Assembly (NCBI RefSeq): GCF_900113955.1 | Contig: NZ_FORH01000007.1 | Span: 230,371-294,370, forward strand | Source: Celeribacter neptunius | GTDB lineage: Bacteria; Pseudomonadota; Alphaproteobacteria; Rhodobacterales; Rhodobacteraceae | Reading direction: 5' to 3' | DNA: 64,000 bases | Shown: positions 53,355 through 62,358 of the stretch, piece by piece | Layout of the letters: every line of letters starts with the position of its first letter | Numbering within the stretch: the stretch's first letter is position 1 | Made by a program: the position numbers and the translations under genes | Notes under the pieces: generated by a model | Seen by the model: only the letters and a program-made list of their open reading frames with translations | Told to the model about the DNA's origin: nothing | Databases searched by the model: none

Positions 53355-54416
53355 TCAGCGGGGTGTCCGCTGCGCCTTGGCGGCGGCGAGGAAGGGCCGG
53401 GCCCAGGCCTCATCCGGTGTGACGTCGGAATTCTCGGCGGCAAGCTCGGCGAGGATCTTGCGATATTCCACCGTCATCCGGTCGGCGCGGGTGTGCATCT
53501 CGGTCTGGATGTCGAGCGGGAATTCCGGCCGGACCCCGGCGAGAAGCTCCTTGTCCTCGGCCTGAATGCGCCGGTCGAGATCGATGATGCCCGCGACCTT
53601 CTCGGCATCGGGAGCGTCGTTGCGGGCGATGAACTGGCAAAACAGCGTATGGCTGTCATCGACGGGCGTCGCGGTCTTGTAGAGCACATGCCTGAGCCCG
53701 TTCTCATATTCCATCACGTCCTTGTACATGAAGGGCTGCACCAGTTTCGAATTGGTCACCCGGATCGTGTACTCGCCGGTCAGCCCGGTGTTCTTGCGCA
53801 GCGCCTCGGTGACCCGGGCGCGATAGCTGATCCGGGCCGAGAGATCATGGCCGTCGCGCTGAATCTCGAAGCTTTCGAATTGCGAGGCGTTGCTGTCGCC
53901 GATCGTGTTGCGGTGGGTCCAGGCGACATGGGAAATGTCGAGCGCATTGTCGATCACCCGCGGCGCTGAGGTGTCCCAGAGCTCCATCATCTCGTGAATG
54001 AGGGTAAAGCCGCCCTCTTCCAGCTCGGGCAGGATCGGGATGTCCTCGCGCGGCATGCCGACACAGAGCCAGATCAGCCCGTATTTCTCCTCGACCAGCA
54101 TCGGCAGGGTGCGGGCGCGCGGCGGGATCGGCTTGTCCGGGTCGTTCTGCGGGATACGGGTGCAGGCGCCCGACCCGTCGAAAGCCCAGCCATGATATGG
54201 GCAAACGATATTGCCGTCCTCGACCCAGCCCTGCGACAGCCGCGCGGCGCGATGCGGGCATTCGTCGACGGCACAGGCCATCTTGCCATCCGCGGCCCGC
54301 CAGATCACGTAATTGTCGCTCAACAGCCGCACCGCTTTCGGCGCATCGGTCAGCTCAGTGCTATAGGCGACCGGATACCAGTAATCGCGCAGGGCGGGAA
54401 TTTCGCTGACATACAT
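53355..54416 (-). CDS. Rieske non-heme iron oxygenase, VanA/NdmA-like
   Basis: A 353-residue oxygenase alpha subunit of the single-component O- or N-demethylase group. The Rieske motif begins CPHRAARLSQG near residue 47 and ends CPYHGWAF near 70. The catalytic iron region is NALDISHVAWTH near 157-168. Relatives include vanillate O-demethylase and the caffeine N-demethylases. It lies 41 nt after a nucleoside-type ABC permease gene and before an Fpr-type reductase gene. The setting suggests a purine or other base with an alkyl group as substrate. Confidence 0.9.
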   Translation of the reverse strand: MYVSEIPALRDYWYPVAYSTELTDAPKAVRLLSDNYVIWRAADGKMACAVDECPHRAARLSQGWVEDGNIVCPYHGWAFDGSGACTRIPQNDPDKPIPPRARTLPMLVEEKYGLIWLCVGMPREDIPILPELEEGGFTLIHEMMELWDTSAPRVIDNALDISHVAWTHRNTIGDSNASQFESFEIQRDGHDLSARISYRARVTEALRKNTGLTGEYTIRVTNSKLVQPFMYKDVMEYENGLRHVLYKTATPVDDSHTLFCQFIARNDAPDAEKVAGIIDLDRRIQAEDKELLAGVRPEFPLDIQTEMHTRADRMTVEYRKILAELAAENSDVTPDEAWARPFLAAAKAQRTPR

Positions 54417-54457
54417 TGTCGTGTCCTTTCTCTGTTTCGGGCCGCTTTGGCTTAGGC

Positions 54458-55381
54458 TTACGCCCGGCGGAAGGGTTTGCCCACATCGGCGGGGCCGGAG
54501 GCGCGACCGACGAAGGTCGCCAGCGCCACCAGTGCCAGAACATAGGGCAGGGCAAACAGCAGATCATGCGGCAGATCGTCGGTGAAGATCTGCGCCCGCA
54601 GCGCCACCGCATCGGCGAGGCCGAAGCCGAGACAGACCAAGAAGGCCGGTCCGACCCGCCATTTGCCAAAGACCATGGCGGCGAGCGCCAGAAAGCCGCG
54701 CCCCTGGGTCATCGAGGCTTGAAACAGGTCGAGCGTCACGATCGACAGGTAGGCCCCGCCAAGCGCCGCCAGCACACCCGAGAGCGTGACCGCAATGAAA
54801 CGCACCCGGGTGACGTCGATCCCGGCGGCATCGGCGGCCACGGCGCTTTCACCACAGGCCCTGAGGCGTAGCCCCATGTCGGTGCGCATCAACACCCACC
54901 AGACCAGAAAGACGAGGCCGAAGGCGATAATGTCGATCAGTGAAAACTCCGCCAGAAGCGGCCCGATCAGGGGCAGGTCGCCCACGAGCGGCAAGGGTGG
55001 CGTCGGCACTTTCGGTACGCTTGGCGTGGTGCCGTCGATGCCCCAGATGATCGGTACGAGGGCGGCGGTGAGACCGGCACCGATCAGGTTGATTGCGGTC
55101 GAGCCGATCACCTGATCGCCGCGCAAAGAGACGGACATCACGGCCAGAAGCCCGCCGGCAAGCGCGCCGGTGGACATGGCGCCTGCGAGTCCGAGCCACG
55201 GGTTCCCGGTCAGGTAGGAAAAGGCCACGCCGCCAAAGGCCCCGCCGAGCATCATGCCTTCAAGGCCGATGTTGACCACGCCGCTGCGTTCGCACAGCAG
55301 CCCGCCGAGCATCGGCAGGATCACCGGGATCGACAGGTGCAGCATCGAGGCGAACAGCGACAGGGTGATGAAGTCGCTCAT
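54458..55381 (-). CDS. Nucleoside-type ABC transporter permease (NupQ/YufQ-like)
   Basis: A 307-residue permease with about eight to ten spans, of the BPD_transp_2 family. The signature ERSGVVNIGLEGMMLGGAFGG is near residue 30. The coupling segment is LRACGESAVAADAAGIDV near 175. It overlaps the upstream permease gene by 4 nt. Together they form the membrane channel of a BMP-family nucleoside importer. Confidence 0.92.
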   Translation of the reverse strand: MSDFITLSLFASMLHLSIPVILPMLGGLLCERSGVVNIGLEGMMLGGAFGGVAFSYLTGNPWLGLAGAMSTGALAGGLLAVMSVSLRGDQVIGSTAINLIGAGLTAALVPIIWGIDGTTPSVPKVPTPPLPLVGDLPLIGPLLAEFSLIDIIAFGLVFLVWWVLMRTDMGLRLRACGESAVAADAAGIDVTRVRFIAVTLSGVLAALGGAYLSIVTLDLFQASMTQGRGFLALAAMVFGKWRVGPAFLVCLGFGLADAVALRAQIFTDDLPHDLLFALPYVLALVALATFVGRASGPADVGKPFRRA

Positions 55382-56586
55382 GCGGGATCTCCCGAAGTGA
55401 TGTTGCGGTCCCGGCGTTGGGCCGTTTTCTGGCGCAGTCGGGCCCAGAGGTGCAGAATGGCGGGCTGGATGGCGACGAAAGCCACCACGAGGCCGGAGAC
55501 CACACCGACCATTTCGCGGCTGATGCCTGCGACGGCCTGCATCTGCACCGCGCCGGAATCGAGCATGGCAAAGAAAAAGGCGGAAATGATCATGGCGATG
55601 GGCGAGAGCGCGGCCAGAAGTGCGACCGCGATGGCATCATAGCCGTAACCGGCGGAGAAAGCGTCGAAAAACCGGCCGTACACGCCCAAGACCTGCACCG
55701 CCCCGGCCAGACCGCCAAGCCCGCCGGAGATCAGCAGCGTGGCGATGGTGATGCGCGGCACCGAGACGCCGGAGGCGCGCGCCGCCCCGGGGTTGGCGCC
55801 CAAAAGCCGGATGCGGAACCCCAAAGGCGTGCGATAGAGCAGCCACCAGATGCCGATCACGGTCAACAGCGCGATGATCAGGCCGAAATGCAGACGCGTG
55901 CCGTCCCAGATCATCGACAGCCGGGCCTCGCGCGGGATCTTTTCCGTCGCCGAGGGCTGGGTGGCGGAAACGAAGGGGCCAGCGGGCGAGACGGCGTAGA
56001 GTGCGACGCTGATGGCGATGAAATTGATCATGATCGTGGTCACCACCTCATGCACGCCGCGATAGGCTTTCAACAGCGCCGGAATGAGCGCGGCAAAGGC
56101 GCCGCCGGCGATGCCCCCCAGAAGGCAGAGCGCGGTGAGAACCAGCGGGGGCGCGTTGACCTCCGCCCCGATCACGCCGGCAACCAGCCCGCCGAAAATC
56201 AACTGGCCTTCAACGCCGATGTTGAACAGGCCGCCATGAAACGAAATCGCCACGGCAAGCCCGGCGATCAGCAGCGGGATCATCTGCACCAGCGTTTCCG
56301 CGACGGCAAATTTCGACCCGAGCGCGCCGTTGAAGAAGGCTTCGGCCGTCACCGCGAGATTGGCGCCGGACAAGAGGATAAAGGGCAGGGCGCAAAGCAT
56401 TGCCGCGCCGAGGGTGAGCACGAAAATCAGCGCCCGCCCGCCGAATGTGCGGGCCCGATCGCGGGTCAGGGCCAGATAGGCCCCCGGCGCGCGTGGTGCG
56501 TGGCTCCGGGCTTCCATCGCTTCGGCCATGTCGGGGGCGAGGCGGGCTGTGCCGGTGCCGGGCAGGTCGGGACGTTTGGCTCTCAT
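55378..56586 (-). CDS. Nucleoside-type ABC transporter permease (NupP/YufP-like)
   Basis: A 402-residue permease. It has a cytoplasmic N-terminus of about 45 residues, which may be shorter if a later Met is used. The signature FNIGVEGQLIFGGLVAGVIG is near residue 120 and the coupling region IRLLGANPGAARASGVSV near 260. It overlaps the ATPase gene by 4 nt and the second permease gene by 4 nt. Confidence 0.92.
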   Translation of the reverse strand: MRAKRPDLPGTGTARLAPDMAEAMEARSHAPRAPGAYLALTRDRARTFGGRALIFVLTLGAAMLCALPFILLSGANLAVTAEAFFNGALGSKFAVAETLVQMIPLLIAGLAVAISFHGGLFNIGVEGQLIFGGLVAGVIGAEVNAPPLVLTALCLLGGIAGGAFAALIPALLKAYRGVHEVVTTIMINFIAISVALYAVSPAGPFVSATQPSATEKIPREARLSMIWDGTRLHFGLIIALLTVIGIWWLLYRTPLGFRIRLLGANPGAARASGVSVPRITIATLLISGGLGGLAGAVQVLGVYGRFFDAFSAGYGYDAIAVALLAALSPIAMIISAFFFAMLDSGAVQMQAVAGISREMVGVVSGLVVAFVAIQPAILHLWARLRQKTAQRRDRNITSGDPA

Positions 56587-58196
56587 GAGGCGGCTTCCAG
56601 TGTTTGTGGGTCTGTTTCTTCGGGCTTTGTCGCGACGTGCTCCACCGCACCGGACATCCAGCGACCGATCTGGTCGATGTCGAAATCTGCGCTCTGCATC
56701 GTGCCGACGATCCGGCCTTTGCGCAAAACCACGAGCCGGTCGGCGATGGCGAAGACCTCATTGAGATCGAGACTCAAAAGCAGCACGGCATTGCCTTCGG
56801 CGCGCAGGCGCAAAAGCGCGTCCTGCACCGCGACGGTGGAGCCGATGTCGAGTCCGCGGGTCGGCTGGGCGGCGATCATCAGCCGCGGTGCCCGCGCCAG
56901 CTCGCGCCCGACCACGAGTTTCTGCTGGTTGCCGCCCGACAGCGACGCCATCGGCAGATCGGGCGAGGGGGTGCGGACCTTGTGCTGTTCGATCAGCACT
57001 TCGGTGAAGATCCGGCGTTGCTTCTGCGACAGGCTCAGGGGCGAGCCGCTGAACGGTGCGCCATCGACAAACCCGATCGATGCATTGTCGATCAGCGACA
57101 TGGTATCGGCCACACCCGTGGCGTGGCGGTCTTCGGAAATATGCGCCAGCCCGGCATCGAGACGGCGCTGGGTCGGCCAGTCGACCACATTGTGATTGTC
57201 GATGCCGATCATGCCGTCGCGCGCCTTGCGCAGCCCCATCAAAAGCTCCACGAGTTCGCTCTGGCCATTGCCCTCGACGCCAACGACGGCGACGATCTCG
57301 CCACCGTGGACCTTGAGATCGATCGGGCCGAGACGGGTGCCGTCGGTCAGGCCCCGGATGTCAAGAATGACCGGCCCCTCGAGAGGCGCACGCTCCGGCA
57401 GCTCCGGCTTGTCACGGCCGATCATCATATTGACCAGCGCCGCCTCGATCGGTTGTCGCACCGCGGGCTCATCGAGCGCTTGGCCGGCCAGTTCCGCCTC
57501 GCCCACCACCGCGCCGTCGCGCAACACGGTCACCCGGTCGCACAGATGCATGATCTCTGGCATCTTGTGGCTGATCAGCACAATCGTCGTGCCTTCGGAG
57601 CGCAGGCGATGCAGCACGGCGTAAAGCTCGTCGGCCTCGGGCGGCGACAGTGCCGCGGTCGGCTCATCGAGCACCAGCGTGCGTGCACCGCCCCAGAGCG
57701 CCTTGAGAATTTCCACTTTCTGGCGGGCGCCGACCGAGAGGGTCGCGACCTTCGCCAGAGGATCGATGCCAAAACCGAAACGATCCGACAGTTCCTGTGC
57801 CCGCTCGGCAGCCGCTTTCAGGTCGAGCTTGCGGGTCAGGCGCGAGAGCACTGAACCGCGGGCCCGGCCCATGATCAGGTTTTCCACGACGCTGAAGGCC
57901 GGGATCAGGCTGAAATGCTGCTGCACCATGCCGATGCCGGCAGAGAGCGCCTCGGCCGAGGAGCGAAAGGCGACGGGGGTGCCGTCGATCTCGACGCGGC
58001 CTTCATCGGCATGGATCATGCCGAAGAGGATTTTCATCAGGGTCGATTTGCCAGCACCGTTCTCGCCCAGAAGCCCGTGGATCGATCCGGGCGCAACGCT
58101 CAGGTCGATGGCGCGGTTGGCGTGTACCGCGCCAAACCGCTTGTCGATGCCTGTCAGCCGGATGGCCGCGGCCTTATGAACGCTTGGGGCGCTCAC
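56583..58196 (-). CDS. Nucleoside-type ABC transporter ATP-binding protein (NupO/YufO-like)
   Basis: A 537-residue ATPase with two fused ABC domains, as in the simple-sugar and nucleoside importers. The first Walker A is GENGAGKST near residue 38, with LSVGARQKVEILKAL and LVLDEPTAAL following. The second half has a degenerate Walker A (GVEGNGQSELVEL) near 305 and a complete LSGGNQQKLVVGREL near 430. It overlaps the binding-protein gene by 4 nt. Confidence 0.93.
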   Translation of the reverse strand: MSAPSVHKAAAIRLTGIDKRFGAVHANRAIDLSVAPGSIHGLLGENGAGKSTLMKILFGMIHADEGRVEIDGTPVAFRSSAEALSAGIGMVQQHFSLIPAFSVVENLIMGRARGSVLSRLTRKLDLKAAAERAQELSDRFGFGIDPLAKVATLSVGARQKVEILKALWGGARTLVLDEPTAALSPPEADELYAVLHRLRSEGTTIVLISHKMPEIMHLCDRVTVLRDGAVVGEAELAGQALDEPAVRQPIEAALVNMMIGRDKPELPERAPLEGPVILDIRGLTDGTRLGPIDLKVHGGEIVAVVGVEGNGQSELVELLMGLRKARDGMIGIDNHNVVDWPTQRRLDAGLAHISEDRHATGVADTMSLIDNASIGFVDGAPFSGSPLSLSQKQRRIFTEVLIEQHKVRTPSPDLPMASLSGGNQQKLVVGRELARAPRLMIAAQPTRGLDIGSTVAVQDALLRLRAEGNAVLLLSLDLNEVFAIADRLVVLRKGRIVGTMQSADFDIDQIGRWMSGAVEHVATKPEETDPQTLEAAS

Positions 58197-59266
58197 AGCT
58201 CACCCGGGGCAAAGGCATCAAGCGCCTCGTAAGTGTCCGGCGGCGTCAGTTCGCCGGCGATGATCTTGGCCTTGGCGGCCTCGACCTTGGCGAGAACCTC
58301 GGCGGGGAGCGTGTCGATATTGTCGGCACAGAGCCCCACGGCACCTTCGGCAAGGCCGAGGCTCTGCGGACCGCCTTCGAAAGTCTCGTCATGCACCGCC
58401 TTGTTCTCGTAGAACACCGCGCCGGCCACATCCTTGACCGCCGAGGTCAGGAAATTGTCGGGGGCGAGGTGGCCCTTGCAGGTGTCGGCGGCGATCACCC
58501 AATGATCCGCGCCGGCTTCGGTGATCGCATCGTAGATCCCGCGCCCGCCGCCGCCGGCGACATCCATGATCACATCGACATCGCTGTCGAACATGCCCTC
58601 GGCCAGAACCTTGGCCTTGGCCGGATCGCGGAAGGAGCCGACGAAAGCATGCGAGATCTTGATCTCCGGGTCGACGGTGGCAATGCCCGCCTTGTAGCCG
58701 GCGAGGAAGCGCACGACCGGCGGGGTTTCCATGCCGCCGACAAAGCCGATATGGCCGGTTTTCGAAGTCATCGCGGCGACGACACCGGCGAGAAACGCCG
58801 CTTCCTGTTCGCGGAAGGTGACGCTTGCGACGTTTTCGAGTGGTTTGCCGTCGTCATCGACCGACACCGCGTCGATCAGGGTGAAATGCGCCTCGGGCTT
58901 CATCATCGCCACTTCGGTCAGCGCGTCATTCAAGAGCGAGCCGACGCCCACCACCATGGTGGAGCCGCCCGCGACCGCCTGCAACAGGTTGGGCACGAAT
59001 TGCGACTGGTCGGTGGACTGGATCACCTGGGCACGACCGCCAAAGGCTTCGACCGAGCGATCAAGCCCGAGTTTCGCCAGATCGTTGAAGCCGTGATCGC
59101 CGAGCCCGTTCTGGTCGGTGATCATGGTCCAGACCGCATCGTCCTGCGCGGTGGCCGCCATCGGCAGGAGGCTCCCCACGACAGCGGTGGCGAGCGAGAA
59201 GAGCAGGGCGCGTCGGCCCTTTGAAGTCAAAAGCGGGGAAGTCAGGAGATCAGTGCGTTCGGTCAT
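58193..59266 (-). CDS. BMP-family nucleoside-binding protein
   Basis: A 357-residue periplasmic receptor of the BmpA/PnrA family. ATG 59266 has GGAG about 6 nt upstream; the ATG at 59278 lacks a site. The signal peptide has an unusually long n-region before RRALLFSLATAVVGSLL and ends near MAATAQ. There is no lipobox Cys. Family patterns are GLGDHGFNDLAKLGL near residue 50 and AFLAGVVAAMTSKTGHIGFVGG near 145. Known members bind purine nucleosides, which sets the likely cargo of the operon. Confidence 0.92.
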   Translation of the reverse strand: MTERTDLLTSPLLTSKGRRALLFSLATAVVGSLLPMAATAQDDAVWTMITDQNGLGDHGFNDLAKLGLDRSVEAFGGRAQVIQSTDQSQFVPNLLQAVAGGSTMVVGVGSLLNDALTEVAMMKPEAHFTLIDAVSVDDDGKPLENVASVTFREQEAAFLAGVVAAMTSKTGHIGFVGGMETPPVVRFLAGYKAGIATVDPEIKISHAFVGSFRDPAKAKVLAEGMFDSDVDVIMDVAGGGGRGIYDAITEAGADHWVIAADTCKGHLAPDNFLTSAVKDVAGAVFYENKAVHDETFEGGPQSLGLAEGAVGLCADNIDTLPAEVLAKVEAAKAKIIAGELTPPDTYEALDAFAPGEL

Positions 59267-59318
59267 GTGAGGCTCCATTGGTTGCGTGTAGAGAGTGAAA
59301 ATTCAAGCGTTTGGTGCG

Positions 59319-59900
59319 TTATCCTCCGGCCCATCCGGTCAGGGCCTCGAGTTTCGAACCGGTGCGCGGCTCATCGGCGCGGCTCAGTGCGATCTCGACC
59401 GCTTCTTCGGGTGTGGCGGCGAAACTGACGGGCAGGACGCGGCGCTCATCGAGATAGCAGCCGTCATAGAGCGTCTCGCGCAGCCGGTCGGACCAGCCGC
59501 CACAGCCCTCGAGCGCCACCACCGGCACACCGGCGTCATAGGCGACGGTCAGCTCGTTCAACGTGCCGACCCCGCCGCCGAGCATGATCAGACTGTGACA
59601 GCAGCGCGCGGTGAGGATGTTGCGGATCGTGCCCATGCCGGTCGGGAACACCAGATCGCAATAGCCATTGGCCTTGTCGGCATCGCCATAGGGCAGGAAG
59701 CCGACGGTCAACCCGCCGGCGGTCTTTGCGCCGCGGCTCGAGGCTTCCATCACCCCGCCGGTGCCGCCGGTCACCAGCGCCGCGCCGGCCTTGGCCACCG
59801 CCTTGCCCACGGCTTCCGCAGCCTCGAGCAGGTTTGCGGGAAGGGTCTCGCCGGGGCGGCTTGAGCGGCCGATCAGGCCTATCGTTGTCATACGTGTCAT
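59319..59900 (-). CDS. LOG-family phosphoribohydrolase-like protein (TIGR00725 type)
   Basis: A 193-residue Rossmann-like protein. It has TGGTGGVMEASSRGAKTAGG near residue 45 and the LOG-type motif as LGGGVGTLNEL near 107 (canonical PGGxGTxxE). LOG enzymes cut nucleoside 5'-monophosphates to a free base and ribose 5-phosphate; plant and bacterial members release cytokinins. It overlaps the PfkB kinase gene by 4 nt, so the two are coupled. The kinase would provide the 5'-monophosphate. The substitution of Pro by Leu in the motif makes the exact activity uncertain. Confidence 0.85.
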   Translation of the reverse strand: MTRMTTIGLIGRSSRPGETLPANLLEAAEAVGKAVAKAGAALVTGGTGGVMEASSRGAKTAGGLTVGFLPYGDADKANGYCDLVFPTGMGTIRNILTARCCHSLIMLGGGVGTLNELTVAYDAGVPVVALEGCGGWSDRLRETLYDGCYLDERRVLPVSFAATPEEAVEIALSRADEPRTGSKLEALTGWAGG

Positions 59901-60991
59901 GCGTGCAGATCCTTGGCGTGGTGAGCCGTGTCGAAACCGATTTTCTCCGTCCCCGGTTCCAAAGCGAGGAACTCCGAGGGCAGGGATTTGACCTGCGACC
60001 GGATGGCCTGCATCCGGGCCGTGACCTCGGCGCGTTCGACCTCAAGGAGATCGAGCGGGTTGGCGGTTTCCAATGCGAATGAGGCAGAGGCCGATCCCAT
60101 GGCTGCCGCGTCGATCATGCTGGCGCCCGCGGCGCGCGCGACGAGAAAGCCGCCGCAAAACGCGTCGCCGGCCCCGGTCGGATCGATCGGTTCGGCTGGA
60201 AAGGCGGGCAGGTGCAGCAGGCTGTGATCCTCGAGAAGATAGACCCCGTCGGCTCCGGCCTTGAGGATCAGTGCACCGGCACCGTGGTGGCGCAGCGCCA
60301 GCAGCGCCTGTGTCACATCAAGCGTTGGGGCGAAGACATCGAAATCCGAGGTCGAGGGCAGAAAGACATCGATCATCGTCAGGGTCTGTTGCAGCCGCTC
60401 GAACGGCGCCGCAATCAGTTCCTGACGCGTCGGGCAATCGGCATGGATCATGCCGGCAGCACGCGACAGGGTGTCGACGAGGGCGCGATGGCGCGCCAGC
60501 GGCAAAAGCGGCAGGTGCCAATGGTTCACCTCGCCGAGCCAGGAGGCGGGAATGTCGTCGGGCGTGGGTGCACCTTCGACCAGGGTTTCCGGCTTCTGGG
60601 TGGTGTCGACGAATTCGGCGCGAATGTGAGGCGGCATCTGGGCGAGCAGCGCCTCAGGCACCGGCTGAATGCGTTCGCCATTGGGGCGATGCACATAGCT
60701 CACGCGGACCGGATGCGTGCGGGGCAGGCGGATCAGCGTGTCGAGGTCGAAACCGGCGGTGCGCAGGCGGTCGAGCACATGGGCCGGGTAATCCGTGCCG
60801 ACACGGGCAATGATACGGGGGATCTGACCCGCGAGATAGGCCCCGATGGAGGACCAGAGAGCATTGCCACCCGGTTTTGCGGGCAGGGTCTCTCCATCGG
60901 GGGTGACCACGCTGTCGATACTGAAGGAACCGACAATCGCGATCGGTGCGGCGTTTGCAGGGGGGGAGGCCTCTCCGTCGCGGCGGGTCAT
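59897..60991 (-). CDS. PfkB-family carbohydrate/nucleoside kinase
   Basis: A 364-residue kinase of the ribokinase superfamily. The substrate-side motif is KPGGNALWSSIGAYLAG near residue 39 and the catalytic motif DPTGAGDAFCGGF near 270 with the active Asp. It starts the operon and overlaps the LOG-family gene by 4 nt. Members phosphorylate sugars or nucleosides. With a BMP importer and a LOG protein, nucleoside 5'-phosphorylation is the most economical reading. A 15-bp palindrome lies 55 nt before the ATG. Confidence 0.9.
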   Translation of the reverse strand: MTRRDGEASPPANAAPIAIVGSFSIDSVVTPDGETLPAKPGGNALWSSIGAYLAGQIPRIIARVGTDYPAHVLDRLRTAGFDLDTLIRLPRTHPVRVSYVHRPNGERIQPVPEALLAQMPPHIRAEFVDTTQKPETLVEGAPTPDDIPASWLGEVNHWHLPLLPLARHRALVDTLSRAAGMIHADCPTRQELIAAPFERLQQTLTMIDVFLPSTSDFDVFAPTLDVTQALLALRHHGAGALILKAGADGVYLLEDHSLLHLPAFPAEPIDPTGAGDAFCGGFLVARAAGASMIDAAAMGSASASFALETANPLDLLEVERAEVTARMQAIRSQVKSLPSEFLALEPGTEKIGFDTAHHAKDLHA

Positions 60992-61045
60992 AACTGGGAT
61001 GCTTTATCTGGTCGGGTCATGGGAAAATTCTTACGTGTTGTGTTT

Positions 61046-61060
61046 CATTGTTCAACAATG
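61046..61060. promoter_or_regulatory. 15-bp operator copy 1, before the kinase-led operon
   Basis: CATTGTT-C-AACAATG is a perfect 7-bp dyad around a central base. An identical copy lies at 62239-62253. The neighbouring GntR/UTRA regulator is the likely binder. The 192-bp gap that contains it has no gene. Confidence 0.8.
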
Positions 61061-61183
61061 GATTGTTTGTGGTCTGTCGAAACCTTGGTCGATCCGCGCG
61101 ACGCATATTTTTTGGGCTTATTTCGTCGCGCGGAGCGCTGTTCGCTCGTTTTGGGGGCGTTTGCCGTTCGGGGACAGGGCGAC

Positions 61184-62194
61184 TCAGCGACGCCGCATGG
61201 CTTTGCTGAGGCCTTCCGCCGTCCAGCCGGCGTTGCGCGGGTCGACATTGCGGCCCGGTGCGACAATCTCGTCGATTGCGTCCAGCAGCTCGGCGCTGAG
61301 GCTGATCTCCGCCGCCGAGAGCAGCGCGTCAAGCTGGTCTTCCGTGCGCGGCCCGATCAGGGTGCTGGTCACCGCCGGGTGTGCCCCGGTCCAGGCGAGG
61401 CTCATCTGCATGAGGCTCATCCCGGCCGCTTCGGCCAGAGGGGCGAGCTGCTCGACGAGGGTGAGTTTCGCCTCGTCGTCGGCGCGCACGAACGGGTTGC
61501 CGCTGGCGGCGCGGGAACCCTCCGGCGCTTCGATGTTGCGGCGATATTTGCCGGTCAGCCAGCCGCCGTTCAGGGGGCTCCAGACCAGGGCGCCCATGCC
61601 GTAGCGCTGGCAGGTTGGCAGGACCTCTGCCTCGATTCCTCTGACCAATATGGAATATGGCGCCTGTTCTGAGACAAATCCGGTCAGGTTTTCGCGCTCC
61701 GCCGCCCATTGTGCCCGGATCAGCATCTCGGCTGGAAAGGTCGAGCTGCCGATCTGGCGCACCTTGCCGGCTTTGATCAGATCCTCGAAGGCGCGCAGGG
61801 TTTCCTCCAGCGGCGTTTTCAGGTCGGGGCGGTGCTGTTGATAGAGGTCGATGTAATCCGTGCCCAGGCGGCGCAGCGAGTCCTCGACGGCCTCGGTGAT
61901 CCAGGCCCGTCCGCCGCCGGATTTTTGCGGATCGCCATGCATTGGCAACCCGATCTTGGTGGCAAGGACCACCTCGTCGCGCCGGGATTTGAGCGCCTTG
62001 CCCAGAACGGTCTCGATCGCGCCATTGTCATAAATATCCGCCGTGTCGATCAGGTTGATCCCGGCGTCGAGCGCCTTGTGGGTGAGGTGAATGGCCTCGC
62101 TCTCGGAGTTCGAGGTCAAAAGCGACATGGTGCCGAGGCCGAAATGGGAGAGCGAAAGCCCGGAGCGCCCGAGGGTGTTCATTTGCATATGCAT
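61184..62194 (-). CDS. Aldo/keto reductase
   Basis: A 336-residue NADPH-dependent oxidoreductase of the AKR superfamily. The catalytic residues are visible: Asp and Tyr in DTADIYDNG near residue 50, Lys in LATKIG near 80, and His in YQQHRPD near 122. Alternative ATGs at 62188 and 62182 would shorten it by two or four residues. It lies on the same strand 192 nt upstream of the kinase-led operon, with its own copy of the 15-bp palindrome, and so belongs to the same regulon. The substrate may be an aldehyde released by the oxygenase, but that is a guess. Confidence 0.9.
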   Translation of the reverse strand: MHMQMNTLGRSGLSLSHFGLGTMSLLTSNSESEAIHLTHKALDAGINLIDTADIYDNGAIETVLGKALKSRRDEVVLATKIGLPMHGDPQKSGGGRAWITEAVEDSLRRLGTDYIDLYQQHRPDLKTPLEETLRAFEDLIKAGKVRQIGSSTFPAEMLIRAQWAAERENLTGFVSEQAPYSILVRGIEAEVLPTCQRYGMGALVWSPLNGGWLTGKYRRNIEAPEGSRAASGNPFVRADDEAKLTLVEQLAPLAEAAGMSLMQMSLAWTGAHPAVTSTLIGPRTEDQLDALLSAAEISLSAELLDAIDEIVAPGRNVDPRNAGWTAEGLSKAMRRR

Positions 62195-62238
62195 GATCCT
62201 GATGGTGAGGTTTTGCCTCAGTCATGCATCTTTTCATT

Positions 62239-62253
62239 CATTGTTCAACAATG
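62239..62253. promoter_or_regulatory. 15-bp operator copy 2, between the aldo/keto reductase and GntR genes
   Basis: The sequence is identical to the palindrome at 61046-61060. It lies 45 nt before the reductase start and 106 nt before the divergent GntR gene. Confidence 0.8.
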
Positions 62254-62358
62254 AAATATGAAAGCATATGTCGTCCAGTGTCGTGCTTCGGATTGTGCCG
62301 AAAGCAATCAGTGGCTAAAATGGTGCGGTCACCTCCGGGATCGCAGAGGATTGAGTGA

